Origin: Emydura subglobosa
Taxonomy: Eukaryota > Chordata > Testudines > Chelidae
Length of the DNA: 64,000 bases
Assembly (NCBI GenBank): GCA_007922225.1
Contig: ML680086.1
Location: forward strand, 4,890,259 to 4,954,258
Direction: 5' to 3'
Each line of letters begins with the position of its first letter. The stretch's first letter is position 1. Below, piece by piece: positions 1-9,974 of the stretch. The notes under the pieces were generated by a model. The model worked only from the letters and a program-made list of their open reading frames with translations. It was not told where the DNA came from and ran no database searches. The position numbers and the translations under genes were made by a program.

Positions 1-132
1 AATCACAAGTTGAAAAAAAAATCAATCTCGGAGGAAAAAAATACATTATTCACCATTTCCTAAAGTAGTAAAAAAATAAAAATCAAGAATCTGAATAAAT
101 ATTTTAAGCTATATAGTTAGCTAATTAAATGT

Positions 133-468
133 ACAATAGAACCTCAGCGTTACGACTACCAGCGTTACGAACTGACCAGTCAACCACACACCTCATTTGG
201 AACCAGAAGTACACAATCAGGCAGCCACAGAGAGAGGGGAAAAAAAAGCAAATAGAATACAATACTATGTTAAACGTAAAGTACTAAAAAAATAAAGGGA
301 AAGCAGCATTTTTCTTCTGCATAGTAGTGTTTCAAAGCTGTATTAAGTTAATGTTCAGTTGTAAAGATTTGAAAGAACAACTGTAACGTTTTATTCAGAG
401 TTACAAACATTTCAGAGTTATGAACAACCTCCATTCCCAAGGTGTTCATAACTGAGGTACTACTATAT
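133..468. mobile_element. MITE-like element with terminal inverted repeats
   Basis: The left end (about 133-155) carries ACCTCAGCGTTACGA. The right end (about 446-468) carries its diverged reverse complement, read on the minus strand as ACCTCAGTTATGAAC. No coding sequence lies between. The sequence just inside the right end repeats the motif once more (CAGAGTTATGAAC). TA-rich flanks would fit a Tc1/mariner-type TA target, but the duplication cannot be proven. Ends are seen; the superfamily is inference. Confidence 0.5.
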
Positions 469-798
469 ATAGATAGTGTATCCTCCTGGTTGGTAAAAAG
501 AAACATCAAGTTTAGCATAATGGCTGTATTTAATTGTAAAACACATTTTAATGGTTAATAACCAATGAGAATCAACCTTTCTTTAGAAAAATAACTGACG
601 TACAAATGCAAACAAGATTAAAATCGATTATTTAAATCAAGGTTTCCTACTAGCTAATTTAAATTGTTCCAACTGGTTTTACTATAAGCATGTTCCAAAG
701 ATAACAACCAGTTATTCATTGAATAATCAAGACATACTTAAAATACTATTTACTATAAAAGTTTACATTATGTGCAGAAATGTTTATTTATTGTCTTA

Positions 799-1039
799 GG
801 CTTTGTCTACACTAGAGACCTTACAGCGGCACAGCTGTACTGCTCTATGTCAAAGAAAGAGAGCTCTCCCATCAACATAATTAAACCACCCTCAATGAGC
901 AATGGCAACTATGTCGGTGGGAGAGCGTCTCCCACCGACATAGTGCTGTGCACACCAGCGCTTCTGTCAGTAATACTTATGTCACTAAGGGGTGTGTTTA
1001 TTTCGTTTTACTGACAAAAGTGCTAGTGTAGGCATAGCC
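799..1039. mobile_element. PIF/Harbinger-type MITE with TTA duplication
   Basis: The ends are inverted repeats: GGCTTTGTCTACACTAG on the left, and GGCTATGCCTACACTAG on the right when read on the minus strand. The element is flanked by TTA on both sides (796-798 and 1040-1042), the 3-bp target typical of PIF/Harbinger. It has no ORF of its own. A perfect 17-bp hairpin with a 3-nt loop lies at 908-944. The ends resemble those of the larger Harbinger element at 49406-52443, which suggests mobilisation in trans by that family. Confidence 0.75.
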
Positions 1040-1739
1040 TTAGTCCCTGGACTGTGCAGTTGGCAATCACAAACAACTTTCAAAAACAAGTCACTATTAC
1101 TGCCAAAAAGGCCATGCAACAAAAGATACACCTACCTTTTATTCAGGAACAGGTCTACAAAAACACACACCCCTCACAACTAATATTCAAATCAATCCTC
1201 CAAACTCCTTATCCCTCCCTTAACAGAGACGACCATGTAATGAAAAATTATTGTAATACATAGGAACAAAGGGGCAGAACTAAAGTTGCATAAGCAGCCT
1301 TAAAATTAGCATTTCCAAACTTTGGAATGGTTGACTTTGCAACTTAAATAACACAACGAACACACACAAAAAACAAACAAAAAAGACACACACACAGCTT
1401 AAGTTTCGTGGGGTTTTAAAATAAAATGCAAAAAATTGCAATGTCCCTCTGCTGTGCTGTAACCCCTCCATATTCCACATAACCCACTTTGTTCTGGGCC
1501 ATTCCAGTGATCTGTCCCACAAAGAGTACAGCTCCCAATGTGTCCTCTCACCCTGTTGTGTGTCCCCCTGGAAGTTCAGCTCTGTGGGATACTACAGTGA
1601 GTCACCGGGGGGCAGGGTACATGCACAAACCATTAGGACCTTCTGTGATGTTGTGCTCTATGAAAATAGCCAGAAAATGGTGATTCTCAATAGCTTATAC
1701 ATCTACCAAACTTTAATTGATTTCCATGTAATCAGCCAT

Positions 1740-2040
1740 GGCCAGGTCTACATTAAAACTTTTGTTAGTATAGTAATGTCATTTAGCGGTGCGATTTTTT
1801 ATGACATTTCTATACAAGTAAAAGCCTAAGTGTAGACGTAGTTATACCAGCAAAAGCCATTTTTCTAGAAGGGCTTATTTTATTCAGGGAACCAACATAA
1901 GCTGTATCAGCAAAAAATCCCCTTTTGCAGGTATAAATTGCATCTAAAGAAGAAGGGTTTGCTGGTGTAACTACAGAAGTACACCTTTCTAGAAGAGTAG
2001 AGCTGGTGAACAGGCATGTATTTGGCCACAAGGCTATCCC
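1740..2040. mobile_element. MITE fragment with CCAGGTCTACA end
   Basis: The left end reads GCCAGGTCTACATTAAAAC, like other MITE ends in this window. The interior has repeated variants of TATACCAGCAAAAGC on both strands (for example near 1840, 1910 and 1965), typical of a fold-back non-autonomous DNA transposon. The right end is not resolved. No coding potential is seen; the short ORFs here are shadows. Confidence 0.5.
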
Positions 2041-2694
2041 CCTCCTGAATTTCAAAGGTCTGCTGTAAGCAATGGAGTTGAGGGTGATTCACAGAAAACG
2101 TTGCAAGACTCCTATATGATCACAGAAACGTAGGACTGGAAGGGGCCTTGAGTGTTTATCAACTCCAGCCCTCTGAGCTGAGGCAGGACCAAGTAAACCA
2201 ACACCATCCCTGATAGGTGTTTGTCTAACCTGTTCTTAAAAACCTCAAGTGATGAAGATTCCACAGCATCCCTTGGCAAGTGGTTAACTATCCTTGGAGT
2301 CAGAAATTTTTTCCCAATATCTATCCTGTCTCCTTTGCTGCAGATTAAGTTGATTACTTCCTATCCTACCTTCAGTGGGCATGGAGAACAATTTTATAAC
2401 AGCCTATGACATATCTGAAGATTTATCAGGTCCTCCCTCATTTTCTTTTCTCAAGACTAAAAATGGCCAGCTTTTTTAACCTTTCCTCATAAGTCAGGTT
2501 TACTAAAACTTTTCATTTCCGTTGCTCTCCTCTGGACTCTCCAATTTAGTCGCATCTTTCTTAAGAGTGACACCCACAACTGGACCCAGTACTCCAGCTG
2601 AGGCCTCACCAGTGCTAAGTAGAGCAGGACAATTACCTTCCATGTCTTACATACAACACTCCTGTTAATACACTCCAGAATATTAGTTTTTCTC

Positions 2695-2806
2695 ATAGAA
2701 TCATAGAATATTAGAGTTGGAAGGGACCTCAGGAGGTCATCTAGTCCAACCCCCTGCTCAAAGAAGGACTAACCTCAGAGCAGGACTAACCTCAGGCTCA
2801 TAACCT
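2695..2806 (-). mobile_element. Nested CR1 3'-end fragment, antisense
   Basis: The sequence begins with the repeated CATAGAATCATAGAAT motif that marks a CR1 3' end read backwards. It is followed by the conserved GGGACCTCAGGAGGTCATCT block, then stops abruptly near 2806, where a small direct repeat (AGGACTAACCTCAG) is seen. The surrounding sequence is a more diverged CR1, so this is a younger, very short 5'-truncated insertion. Confidence 0.7.
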
Positions 2807-3257
2807 CATAACTGCATAACATTGATGACTCATTCAATTTGTGATCCACTATAACCCCAGACCCTTTTAAGCAGTACTACCACCTAGTCAGTTACTCCCT
2901 CTTTCATAGTGCACCTGATTTTTCCTTCCTAGTACTTTGTCTTTACTGAATTTCATCTTATTGATTTCAGACCAGCTCTCCAATTTATCAAAATCATTTT
3001 GAATTCTAATCCTGTCCTCCAGTGTTTGCAACCACTCCCAACTTAGTGTCATCCGTAAATTTTATAAGCATACACTCCACTCCAAGTTATTAATGAAAAT
3101 ATCGAGTAGTACTGGACCCAGACTGACTCCTGCAGGACCTCCCTAGATAAACCCTCCCAGCTGACAGCAAATCATTGATTATTCCTATTTGAGTATAGTC
3201 TTCCAAACAGTTGTGCACCCACCGTACAGTAATTTCATCTAAACTACATTTCCTTAG

Positions 3258-3755
3258 TGTCATAGGAAAGCTCAGGGCCCTCCTAAATAGTTGTTTAAGG
3301 CAGTTTATTACGAGCTGCTTGGAGAAGTGTCGGTCACCCTAAGGCTCCCGAGGACTTCTGCCTTATAGACTCACATCACTATGTTTTATACAGTATTCAG
3401 ACAAAGAGAACAAAGAAAAAGATGACGTACTATGGTACATTTCCATTAGCTCAACCTTTTCCTCATTAAGATATACTAAGAAATTCCTCCATACTGCCAA
3501 TTAACCAGGGCCTCTGGTTACTATAACAATTATCTATTAGCGCTAGCTAGCAATGTCCCGTTATCTAGTGACAGCTGCAAAAACCTGCAACATCTGCAAA
3601 ATGTACCTATTTCAAGGCTAAGAAAGCTACTAAAAATCCAAGATGGAATCTTTAGCATACCAGATGAAGTCTTAAAGCTTAATACAAAATAGAATATATA
3701 ACTTGATATGAAAGTAGAATGCAAAATGGAGTATATAAAAACTTTTCCTTTCACA
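3258..3755 (-). mobile_element. Solo retroviral-type LTR in CR1
   Basis: The insert starts TGTCATAGG and ends CTTTCACA, a TG...CA structure of 498 bp. It is flanked by a perfect 4-bp duplication TTAG (3254-3257 and 3756-3759). On the minus strand there is a TATA-like CTGTATAAAAC near 3390 and an AATAAA near 3308, in the order expected of U3-R-U5. No internal retroviral sequence is present, so it is a solo LTR left by recombination. A 4-bp duplication is common for class I (gamma-like) endogenous retroviruses; that class call is inference. Confidence 0.85.
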
Positions 3756-4557
3756 TTAGTTTGCTTATGAGAATGTCACATGGGACTGTGTCAAAAGTCT
3801 TACTAAAATCAAGATGTATCACACCTACTTCTTCCCCCCCATCCATGATCAGTAACCCTGTCAAAGAAGGAAATTAGGTTGGCTTGACATGTTTGTTCTT
3901 GACAAAGCCATGCCAGTCCAGACTAGACTGTGCGAACATTTGCCAGTTAGCTCAAACTAGCTCTTGTTTAACTCAAGTTTAATTTTTGAGTAGACGTATT
4001 CTAACAGGAAAGGCTGTGTTGTTCTGGGCTGCCACTTGTAGGCATCTGTAGGGCGGGTGGCCATCCCTCCCTGTCAGTTTCAGAAGGAGGCCACATCCAC
4101 TCACCACAGTATCATAGATAACAGGAGTGACTGAGTGATGTGGTTGAAGACAGCAAGGTCAATCTGTCCCCAGTCAAAAAGATTATTGCTCTGTTGAGGG
4201 CTGTACATAAATTAGATAATGCATTAGGGGATGGGTGGGGCCTTAATTGTGCATATTTGTTTCAACATTACAAGGAGTGGGTGGATCTTGAAAATCACCC
4301 AAAAATGTTACATAATTTATGGACAGTACCTCGGTAGGGTTGGGAGTGTTTGAAGACCATGGACACTGCTGTCTCCTGGAGCATCCCCATCCTTATGTAT
4401 TTTTGGAACAGCTGTTATTGGTGGGATTGGGTGGAGGAGTAGTTGTGAAGAGGACACCTGGCCCAAAGGGAAGACTGCCTCACTGAAACGACTTGTATTT
4501 TTGGCGAAAAATTGGAATTTGGAGTGGAAGTTTCTTTAATAAAGGTGACCTGACTGG

Positions 4558-4950
4558 GTGCCAGTGAACAGTTTCCTAGATGCAGTCTCACTCGTGATAG
4601 CTACAGATAGTTGTTTAGTCATTGTGCCTGCTGCTTCTCATCAGTTTTGTTGTTTTTTATTAAACTGCCAGCTGTCTTGTCTCCTCTCAATTCATGTGTT
4701 CAAGGTTGTTGTTGGCATTGACAGAGCAGCTGCACACAGTGAACCGCCGTTTCTGAGCCCAAGAAACAAGCAGTAACTGGTGGGATCCACTGTTATGCAG
4801 GTATGAGATGACTAGCAGTGGCTGCAGAACTTTCGGATGGACACGGCCACATTCATGGAACGGTGTATAGAGCTTGCCCCAGCCCTACAGCCACGCCCAC
4901 TGACAGCAATTCCAGACTCCAGGGTAGAACAGTCAGTGGCCCCCCTAGAC
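4558..4950 (+). pseudogene. Harbinger nuclease N-terminal remnant
   Basis: Translation from 4819 reads WLQNFRMDTATFMERC, followed by IELAPALQ. This matches the region just before the helix-turn-helix in HARBI1-like transposon nucleases. The upstream sequence (4558-4776, ending SPRNKQ) is in another frame and belongs to the same decayed reading frame. The gene breaks off near 4950, where a GC-rich repeat begins, so the DDE core is absent. Non-functional. Confidence 0.6.
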
Positions 4951-4954
4951 AGGG

Positions 4955-5548
4955 ATGGCTGAAATTTACGACTCTAGGCACCGGATGAAGCTTCACCAAG
5001 GGCAGGCTAGCTCCACATCTTGCCTCTTCCACCCATGGCCCCCCGCACACAGTCCACCCCCACTCTGCTTCAGGCCCCGCCTCTGCTCTACCCCAGGCCA
5101 CGCCCCCCTCACCACCGCTTCCCTCCCTCCTCCGCTGGCGAAGGAGCAGCGCGAGACCTGGGACCCAGCGGTACCCCCGGATCCACCCACCCCGTCGGAC
5201 TCAGTGATCCCGAGGGGCGAAGACCTGGAGGAGTTGCCCGATGCGGAAGACGCGGCCCTACCACAGCCAGACTTGGAGGAGCTGCCCCTGGAATTGGAAG
5301 AGGACGATGGAGAGGCACGGGCCCTGACCGGGCCAGACCTGGAGGAACTGCCCCCTGCAGACGGCCCCGAAGAGCTGCCCAACCTGCCATCCCCTGACGT
5401 GATCGAGGAGTTCTACAACCTGCCCCTGGGCACCTACTCTGACGAGGACGATTGGACAGCAGGATATCAGGTACCTGAGGGACAGGGGGAAGGAAGTAGC
5501 CCAGGGGAGGGGGCCACACGCTCCGGGGATCGGGGAGCCAGACGGTGA
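4955..5548 (+). CDS. Unassigned acidic ORF with DLEELP repeats
   Basis: This 197-codon ORF lies in a very GC-rich block. The first 60 residues are Pro/Ser-rich and may not be real coding sequence. From about residue 85 it is strongly acidic and carries three DLEELP motifs (near 5225, 5272 and 5338), then PEELPNLPSPDVIEEFYNLP and a SDEDDW stretch. No known domain is recognised. The block interrupts a Harbinger remnant, and its downstream part recurs at about 23.56-23.62 kb. It is therefore probably an ORF of a repeat, perhaps gag-like, rather than a host gene. The start codon is uncertain. Confidence 0.4.
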   Translation: MAEIYDSRHRMKLHQGQASSTSCLFHPWPPAHSPPPLCFRPRLCSTPGHAPLTTASLPPPLAKEQRETWDPAVPPDPPTPSDSVIPRGEDLEELPDAEDAALPQPDLEELPLELEEDDGEARALTGPDLEELPPADGPEELPNLPSPDVIEEFYNLPLGTYSDEDDWTAGYQVPEGQGEGSSPGEGATRSGDRGARR

Positions 5549-5559
5549 CTCAGCGTGTT

Positions 5560-5760
5560 GCGGTTGGGACCCCGCGGACCCTGTGGCCGACCCCTTGGCC
5601 ACAGCTAGGGACCTGGGCTGGGATGCAGTAGAGTCGGGTGGGCTTGCGTCCCCCTCCCCCTTCCCTGACCACCCTGGTGGCCTTTGAACTGTTTGCTGCC
5701 CCGCACGGGGACCTTTGAACTAGCTACAGCTCAGAGACTGTGTTAGGTGTTGCCTCCCTC
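5560..5760 (+). repeat. GC-rich interspersed repeat, copy 1
   Basis: The stretch around 5605-5660 (GACCTGGGCTGGGATGCAGT, then GGGTGGGCTTGCGTCCCCCT) recurs in inverted orientation at about 23560-23625 with a few changes. A second small motif, GGGGACCTTTGAACT, follows near 5715. The family is not recognised. It continues directly from the DLEELP ORF and is probably part of the same mobile unit. Confidence 0.6.
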
Positions 5761-5836
5761 CAAGACCGATGGGGAGGGATGGCCAACCATATTACAATCA
5801 GCTACTGTAAATGTGCACCATCTTCCGTAGGTAACC

Positions 5837-6124
5837 ATGAGTGGTGATAGCCTGCTGAGGGTTACAGAGGCGGAAAGGGAGGATTTGCTGCAAGCATCTG
5901 GCCACAGGCCTGGCCCTTATGCTGTTATGCTGTGTTCCGCAATGATGCCTGCACAATTAATAACAGAGTGGTGGGGGAAAGTGTCCTATCGCGGTGGAAG
6001 AAATAAGGCTGCCCTCCCAAGAAACCTTTTTCAAGGGATTGCAGAGTACCTGCATGAAAGCTTCCTGGAGATATGCATGGAGGATTTTCGGAGCATCCCT
6101 GTGCACATAAATAATCTTTTCTAG
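5837..6124 (+). pseudogene. Harbinger-associated ORF, function unknown
   Basis: A 95-codon ORF contains MMPAQLITEWWGKVSYRGG and ends FRSIPVHINNLF. It sits between the nuclease and Myb/SANT remnants, on the nuclease strand, so it is probably part of the same transposon rather than a host gene. No known domain is recognised. It could also be a non-coding transposon segment that happens to be open. Confidence 0.35.
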
Positions 6125-6377
6125 GGTGAGCCCAGTGCTTAAGCACACCAAGTACAAGCAAGCACAGTCCCACCGCCACACACACCACTTTTTCCCCACT
6201 AGTACAAGATTATGGACAGAGGATATAACCAAAGACATGCAATTTGTATTACATACTCACTAGATGTGCCTTCCCTGGCATCCCGTGCTTTTCCTGCATC
6301 TGAGTGCGCTGCTCCTGAGTTGCAAACAGCTCCTGACTTTCAGGGAGAAGGGATACCATACTCACCTGCCCCCTGTT

Positions 6378-6722
6378 CTACTCATCATCATCATCCTCCT
6401 CCCCATCCTCATTCATCCTGGACTCAGATTCACCAGAGCTATCAACGCTACGTGGTGGCATAGTGATGGGGGTCTCTCCACCGAGAATCACAAGCAGCTC
6501 CTCATAAAAGCAGCATGTTTTGGGCGAGGCACCAGAATGGCTGTTAGCTTCCCTAGTTTTCTGATAAGTCTGCCTCAGCTCTTTGATCTTAACATAATAC
6601 TGCTGCTGTTGTGCCCCCTCTCCAACATGCCATGAGATCTTCTCGTAGATATCCAAATTTCTTTTGCTGGCTCGGAGCTGAGCCAGAACAGACTCTTTGC
6701 CCCACAGTCCAATGAGATCCAA
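6378..6722 (-). pseudogene. Myb/SANT-like DNA-binding protein of Harbinger
   Basis: Minus-strand translation gives a Myb/SANT-like (MSANTD/ZSCAN29-type) trihelix. DLIGLWGKESVLAQL comes first, a degenerate second helix follows, then VKIKELRQTYQKTREANSHS and CCFYEELLVILGG. An acidic tail (EDGEEDDDDE) follows. In PIF/Harbinger elements this protein binds the transposon ends and recruits the nuclease. A stop at 6378 ends the frame, but family-like text (QELFATQEQRTQMQ) continues in another frame near 6300. A donor-like CAG/GTGAGTATGG lies at 6366. The gene is broken. Confidence 0.75.
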
Positions 6723-6734
6723 GACCTCAGGTCG

Positions 6735-7690
6735 ACTCTAAACAGGCTACAGTTAAAAAAACCACAACTTTTAAGCCACCTTTATACATCCAAAAACAAT
6801 AAGGACACAAGCTGATTTCCCTCCTTTGCAGGTTGCCATTAGTACTGCCCTGCAGAGTTAAGACTTCTCCTCTGCAGGCAATAACCTTTAAAATCAAATA
6901 AAAACAAACAAATCCTACAAAATTTCTTCTGGATAAAAATATTGCATCGATTTCAGCCAAGCATGAATCAAGATTTTTCCCTTACTTACTATTCAAAAAT
7001 ACAAAATACCGACACGAATTGAGAAATAAACCTTATTGGCTAAATAATAGTACACTAAATCTAGTGTAGTCAAAAGCCACTGTTAGAAGCAGAAGCCTCC
7101 AATTTTATTTCCGCACAGACTCAATCAGAAAAAGACCTAAACAGAACAGTTGTCACTGTGTAGCTTATGACAACAGAACTGTTAAAGTCAATATAGAAGC
7201 TTCCAAGAATACTGTTCAAAAGTCTGTTTAGCAGTCAGTAATTTCACTATTTTTGTTGCACTTTACAAAGACAATAGTAACTTAATCCTAGTCAATATCC
7301 AAATAGTTTCAGGTATTTCACCTGCCTGAATCCTGCTGCCAGAATCTGTGGTTTTACAATTACATTTTCTTATTTTTAAGAATACACAACACCAGGGAAG
7401 AGGAAAAGTAAGACAACCACACAAATTAAAGGTGAAAATTACTATACAGGAGAAAAAGTGAAACTGGCAGTACACAATGTAATACAAGCACAAAATTCAC
7501 AACAAACAAAATGAAAGACATTTTTCGATGTCTACTCTCTTTCAGTTATAGGAAACTTGTATGCGTTTCTGTTGCAGCTGATGTTCAATTTTTCAGACAA
7601 GAGTATGATTTTTAAGTTGATTGTGTTAATTTAATTCAAGGCAATCAAGTTGTCCAAAGATGCATTAACAAAAATCAAAGTAATTAGCCA
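6735..7690. other. No gene seen
   Basis: AT-rich sequence with only short random ORFs. No repeat family was recognised. It is presumed intergenic or intronic. Confidence 0.5.
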
Positions 7691-7695
7691 CTCAT

Positions 7696-7985
7696 GCCTG
7701 GTCTATACACTATGTTGTACCAATACAGGTGTGATATTAATACTGATTTAGTTAAATAGTGCAACTTTATATGTAGTCACTTTTATTATCTTAAAGCTGG
7801 ATTATATTTATTTAGCTTAAGCCTGTAAATTTACAGTTTTAAACTGACATAAAAGAGTCCACACACAAAAATTGAATTGGTTTAGTTAAATTAGGTGTGG
7901 ATAAAGGCAAAACTAAGTCAACTTAGTTGATATAACTTTATAGCATAGATCAGGCCCATGTTTAGACAAGCCCTAGCATCTCAGT
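7696..7985. mobile_element. MITE with GCCTGGTCTA ends
   Basis: The left end reads GCCTGGTCTATACAC. The right end, on the minus strand, reads GGGCTTGTCTAAACATG, a diverged inverted copy. The interior has no ORF and contains TTAGTTAAAT on one side and TAGTTAAATTAG on the other, a weak fold-back. The target duplication is not clear. It belongs to the same broad group of terminal motifs as the Harbinger MITEs here. Confidence 0.6.
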
Positions 7986-7989
7986 ACTT

Positions 7990-9545
7990 CTCCCCAGTGG
8001 ACATCCTGCCATCCTGGTGGAGCACCTGGCGAGAATTCAAAAGACATTGCTTGGTCCACTCTCAGTTTTCATATCTTTCCTTTCCTCTTCTGAATGTTAC
8101 CACCACAGCACTTTGACCAGGGACACAGCAATCAGCCGCTTACTCTCATGCTCAGTCACTGACTGGAGAGTGGCTCCCAGATCACATCTCAAGTGTAACA
8201 GAACAGGCAATTGCTAACAATTGCCTACTGGAAAGTGCAGCAGAACAAGGACAGGATTAGCTGCTTCCCTCAGTCATTAGGGGAAGCACAACAAAACACA
8301 TTCAGTTCAGCCTGCAGGGAATTGATTGCGGTGGAGCAAATAAAGCACAAAAGATACCTTCAACATCACTAAATTTGGAAGTATGGTAGAACTATTTCTA
8401 AGCAGATTAACTCAATTCCTCTTGTCCCCAGACCTCCGTGGCAGTGAGAATGCTGAGGTCAAGGGACAGCTTACATGGTCACTGCCAAGGCAGCACTAAT
8501 GCAGTGCTATTTTCTGTACAGCCTCTTACGCCACTCTGACGAGCTAAGTCCTGAGATCACTCCAGATTCTGTTTGACCTCAGATACGCACCTGTGTGCCC
8601 ACAAGTGAAAGAAAGCTGAAGTCAGCCAGTACATTAGAGTGTGAAGTGAAAAGAAGGGAGCAACAGCTTTGGAAAAATGAGATTGTCCATGGCACCTGTC
8701 TGAGAACAGTTACAAGTATATGCCTTGGAAAAGACCCTACCAAATTTCACATTTTGAATCTGTTTAATTATTGTGGAGAAGCACCCTCAGTCTGGATGTA
8801 AACATCTGTACAGTCAGATTACTGAAAAATTAAACACTGTATTTACAGACAGACAATCTTACCTGTCTAATCATAACACCTAATCTAAGGAACACAAGTC
8901 TGCAATCAAGAGAACCCCAGCGTAAACACAGAATAGCACTTCCAAAGCGTCAGGACATTTGGCAGATGAAAAAAGTTTCTTATTTCTATGCCTGATTCAG
9001 AATTTACTTGACAATTATTCCAAATGGTGCTGTATCAATCACTGAAGTCAAACTGTACACGGGCAGTATTATGAAGGTATATTATGAATGATCAGTCACA
9101 GCCTACCACCACTGAAGTTCCAACCACTTTTTTAAACTCAGATTTTAAGGCCTGCAGGGACATGCACAGGCCAGAGAACTGCATCCAATAATTCCTGCAT
9201 CAGGTCCAAATGATGTTGTCCTCATTCAACATCTGACAAGTGCCCCGAATACTCTGACATCAGATTTGGACTGGGACACAATGTCACCACTTCACCCAAA
9301 ACCAGTCTTATAGACTCATGTGATCACATTCAGTCTCAGAATAAAGCTCTTTGGAATCAGTTCAGTGCTGAGGCGATATTAGGAATGACAAATTAAAGTG
9401 TGATGAGACACCAATATTTATATTCCAAAACTAAACTAGGTTTTGCTACCACAAAGTATAAAATTTCAGTATGAGTCATTTATGTGGATTTATCCAGTTA
9501 GAGAGCCTGTGTCTGTAGTTCTTGAATAACTCAGTGCTGGAGCCA
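7990..9545. other. No gene seen
   Basis: Unassigned sequence with no convincing ORF. A perfect 9-bp inverted repeat with a 4-nt loop (AGGCAATTG, CTAA, CAATTGCCT) lies at 8205-8226 and is probably incidental. Confidence 0.5.
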
Positions 9546-9565
9546 AGGACCACTAATTTATTTAT

Positions 9566-9970
9566 TTAGAACATTGTACAGGTCTCCATTTGCTCATCTA
9601 TCACATCTCTGGACAGCATTCCAGCTGCCAAGTTAAAAACAGAGTCATCAAGATGAACCAAGGCCTCCATTATATGACAGTCCAATAATGCAGTGAAAGC
9701 AGCAGCAGGATAAAACATCTCACCAGCCTCTTTCACTACAACAATCACGCTGGGCCAAGACAACTGTCCTACAGACAGCCCAAATACATCCAGAGCTACT
9801 CCAATCCCAGGCATAGCATACACAATACAAACATACTCTCCATAATCTGCCAGATTATTAGAACAAGATAATCTCTGATTATGGAAAGTTATAGTGTCAG
9901 CACTGAATAAAGCTACAGAGCTCACTAAGTATTCAGCTTTTACTGTTTTAAAAACAGACAATGGTGACAA
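9566..9970 (-). CDS. Unassigned ORF, possible terminal exon
   Basis: A clean 134-codon frame on the minus strand. It is preceded by an acceptor-like CTGTCTTCTAG (about 9982-9972) and by an in-frame stop just upstream of that. The protein includes LADYGEYVCIVYAMPG, GEMFYPAAAFTALLD and a C-terminus RDVIDEQMETCTMF. The stop codon overlaps tandem AATAAA sequences (9566-9557), so a poly(A) signal is right at the end of the frame. No family is recognised. It lies outside recognised repeats, in a minus orientation that matches the candidate first exon at 17469-17417. It may be the last exon of that gene, a retrocopy or chance. The first codon shown as a start is TTG, so it is not a true initiator. 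Confidence 0.35.
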   Translation of the reverse strand: MSPLSVFKTVKAEYLVSSVALFSADTITFHNQRLSCSNNLADYGEYVCIVYAMPGIGVALDVFGLSVGQLSWPSVIVVVKEAGEMFYPAAAFTALLDCHIMEALVHLDDSVFNLAAGMLSRDVIDEQMETCTMF

Positions 9971-9974
9971 TCTA

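Larger units (their letters stand above)
2119..3990 (-). mobile_element. CR1-family LINE, antisense, split by an LTR
   Basis: Read on the minus strand this is the 3' part of a CR1 pol gene and its 3' UTR. The plus strand begins with ATCACAGAAACGTAGGACTG, the diverged reverse of the CR1 3' end. Minus-strand translation near 3050 gives the reverse-transcriptase motif FTDDTK in place of the usual FADD. The copy is full of frameshifts and 5'-truncated. It is interrupted at 3258-3755 by a solo LTR, and the CR1 text resumes directly at about 3760 (TTTGCTTATGAGAATGTCAC). A second CR1 3' end is nested at about 2695-2806. It is a dead copy. Confidence 0.85.
4020..6730 (-). mobile_element. Decayed PIF/Harbinger transposon region
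   Basis: Two hallmark gene remnants are convergent. A nuclease N-terminal region is on the plus strand (about 4558-4950), and a Myb/SANT-like gene is on the minus strand (6722-6378). This arrangement is the reverse of the one inferred for the element at 49406-52443. A GC-rich foreign block of about 0.8 kb (about 4950-5760) splits it. The rest of the nuclease, with its catalytic residues, is missing. The outer ends were not found. Confidence 0.65.
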
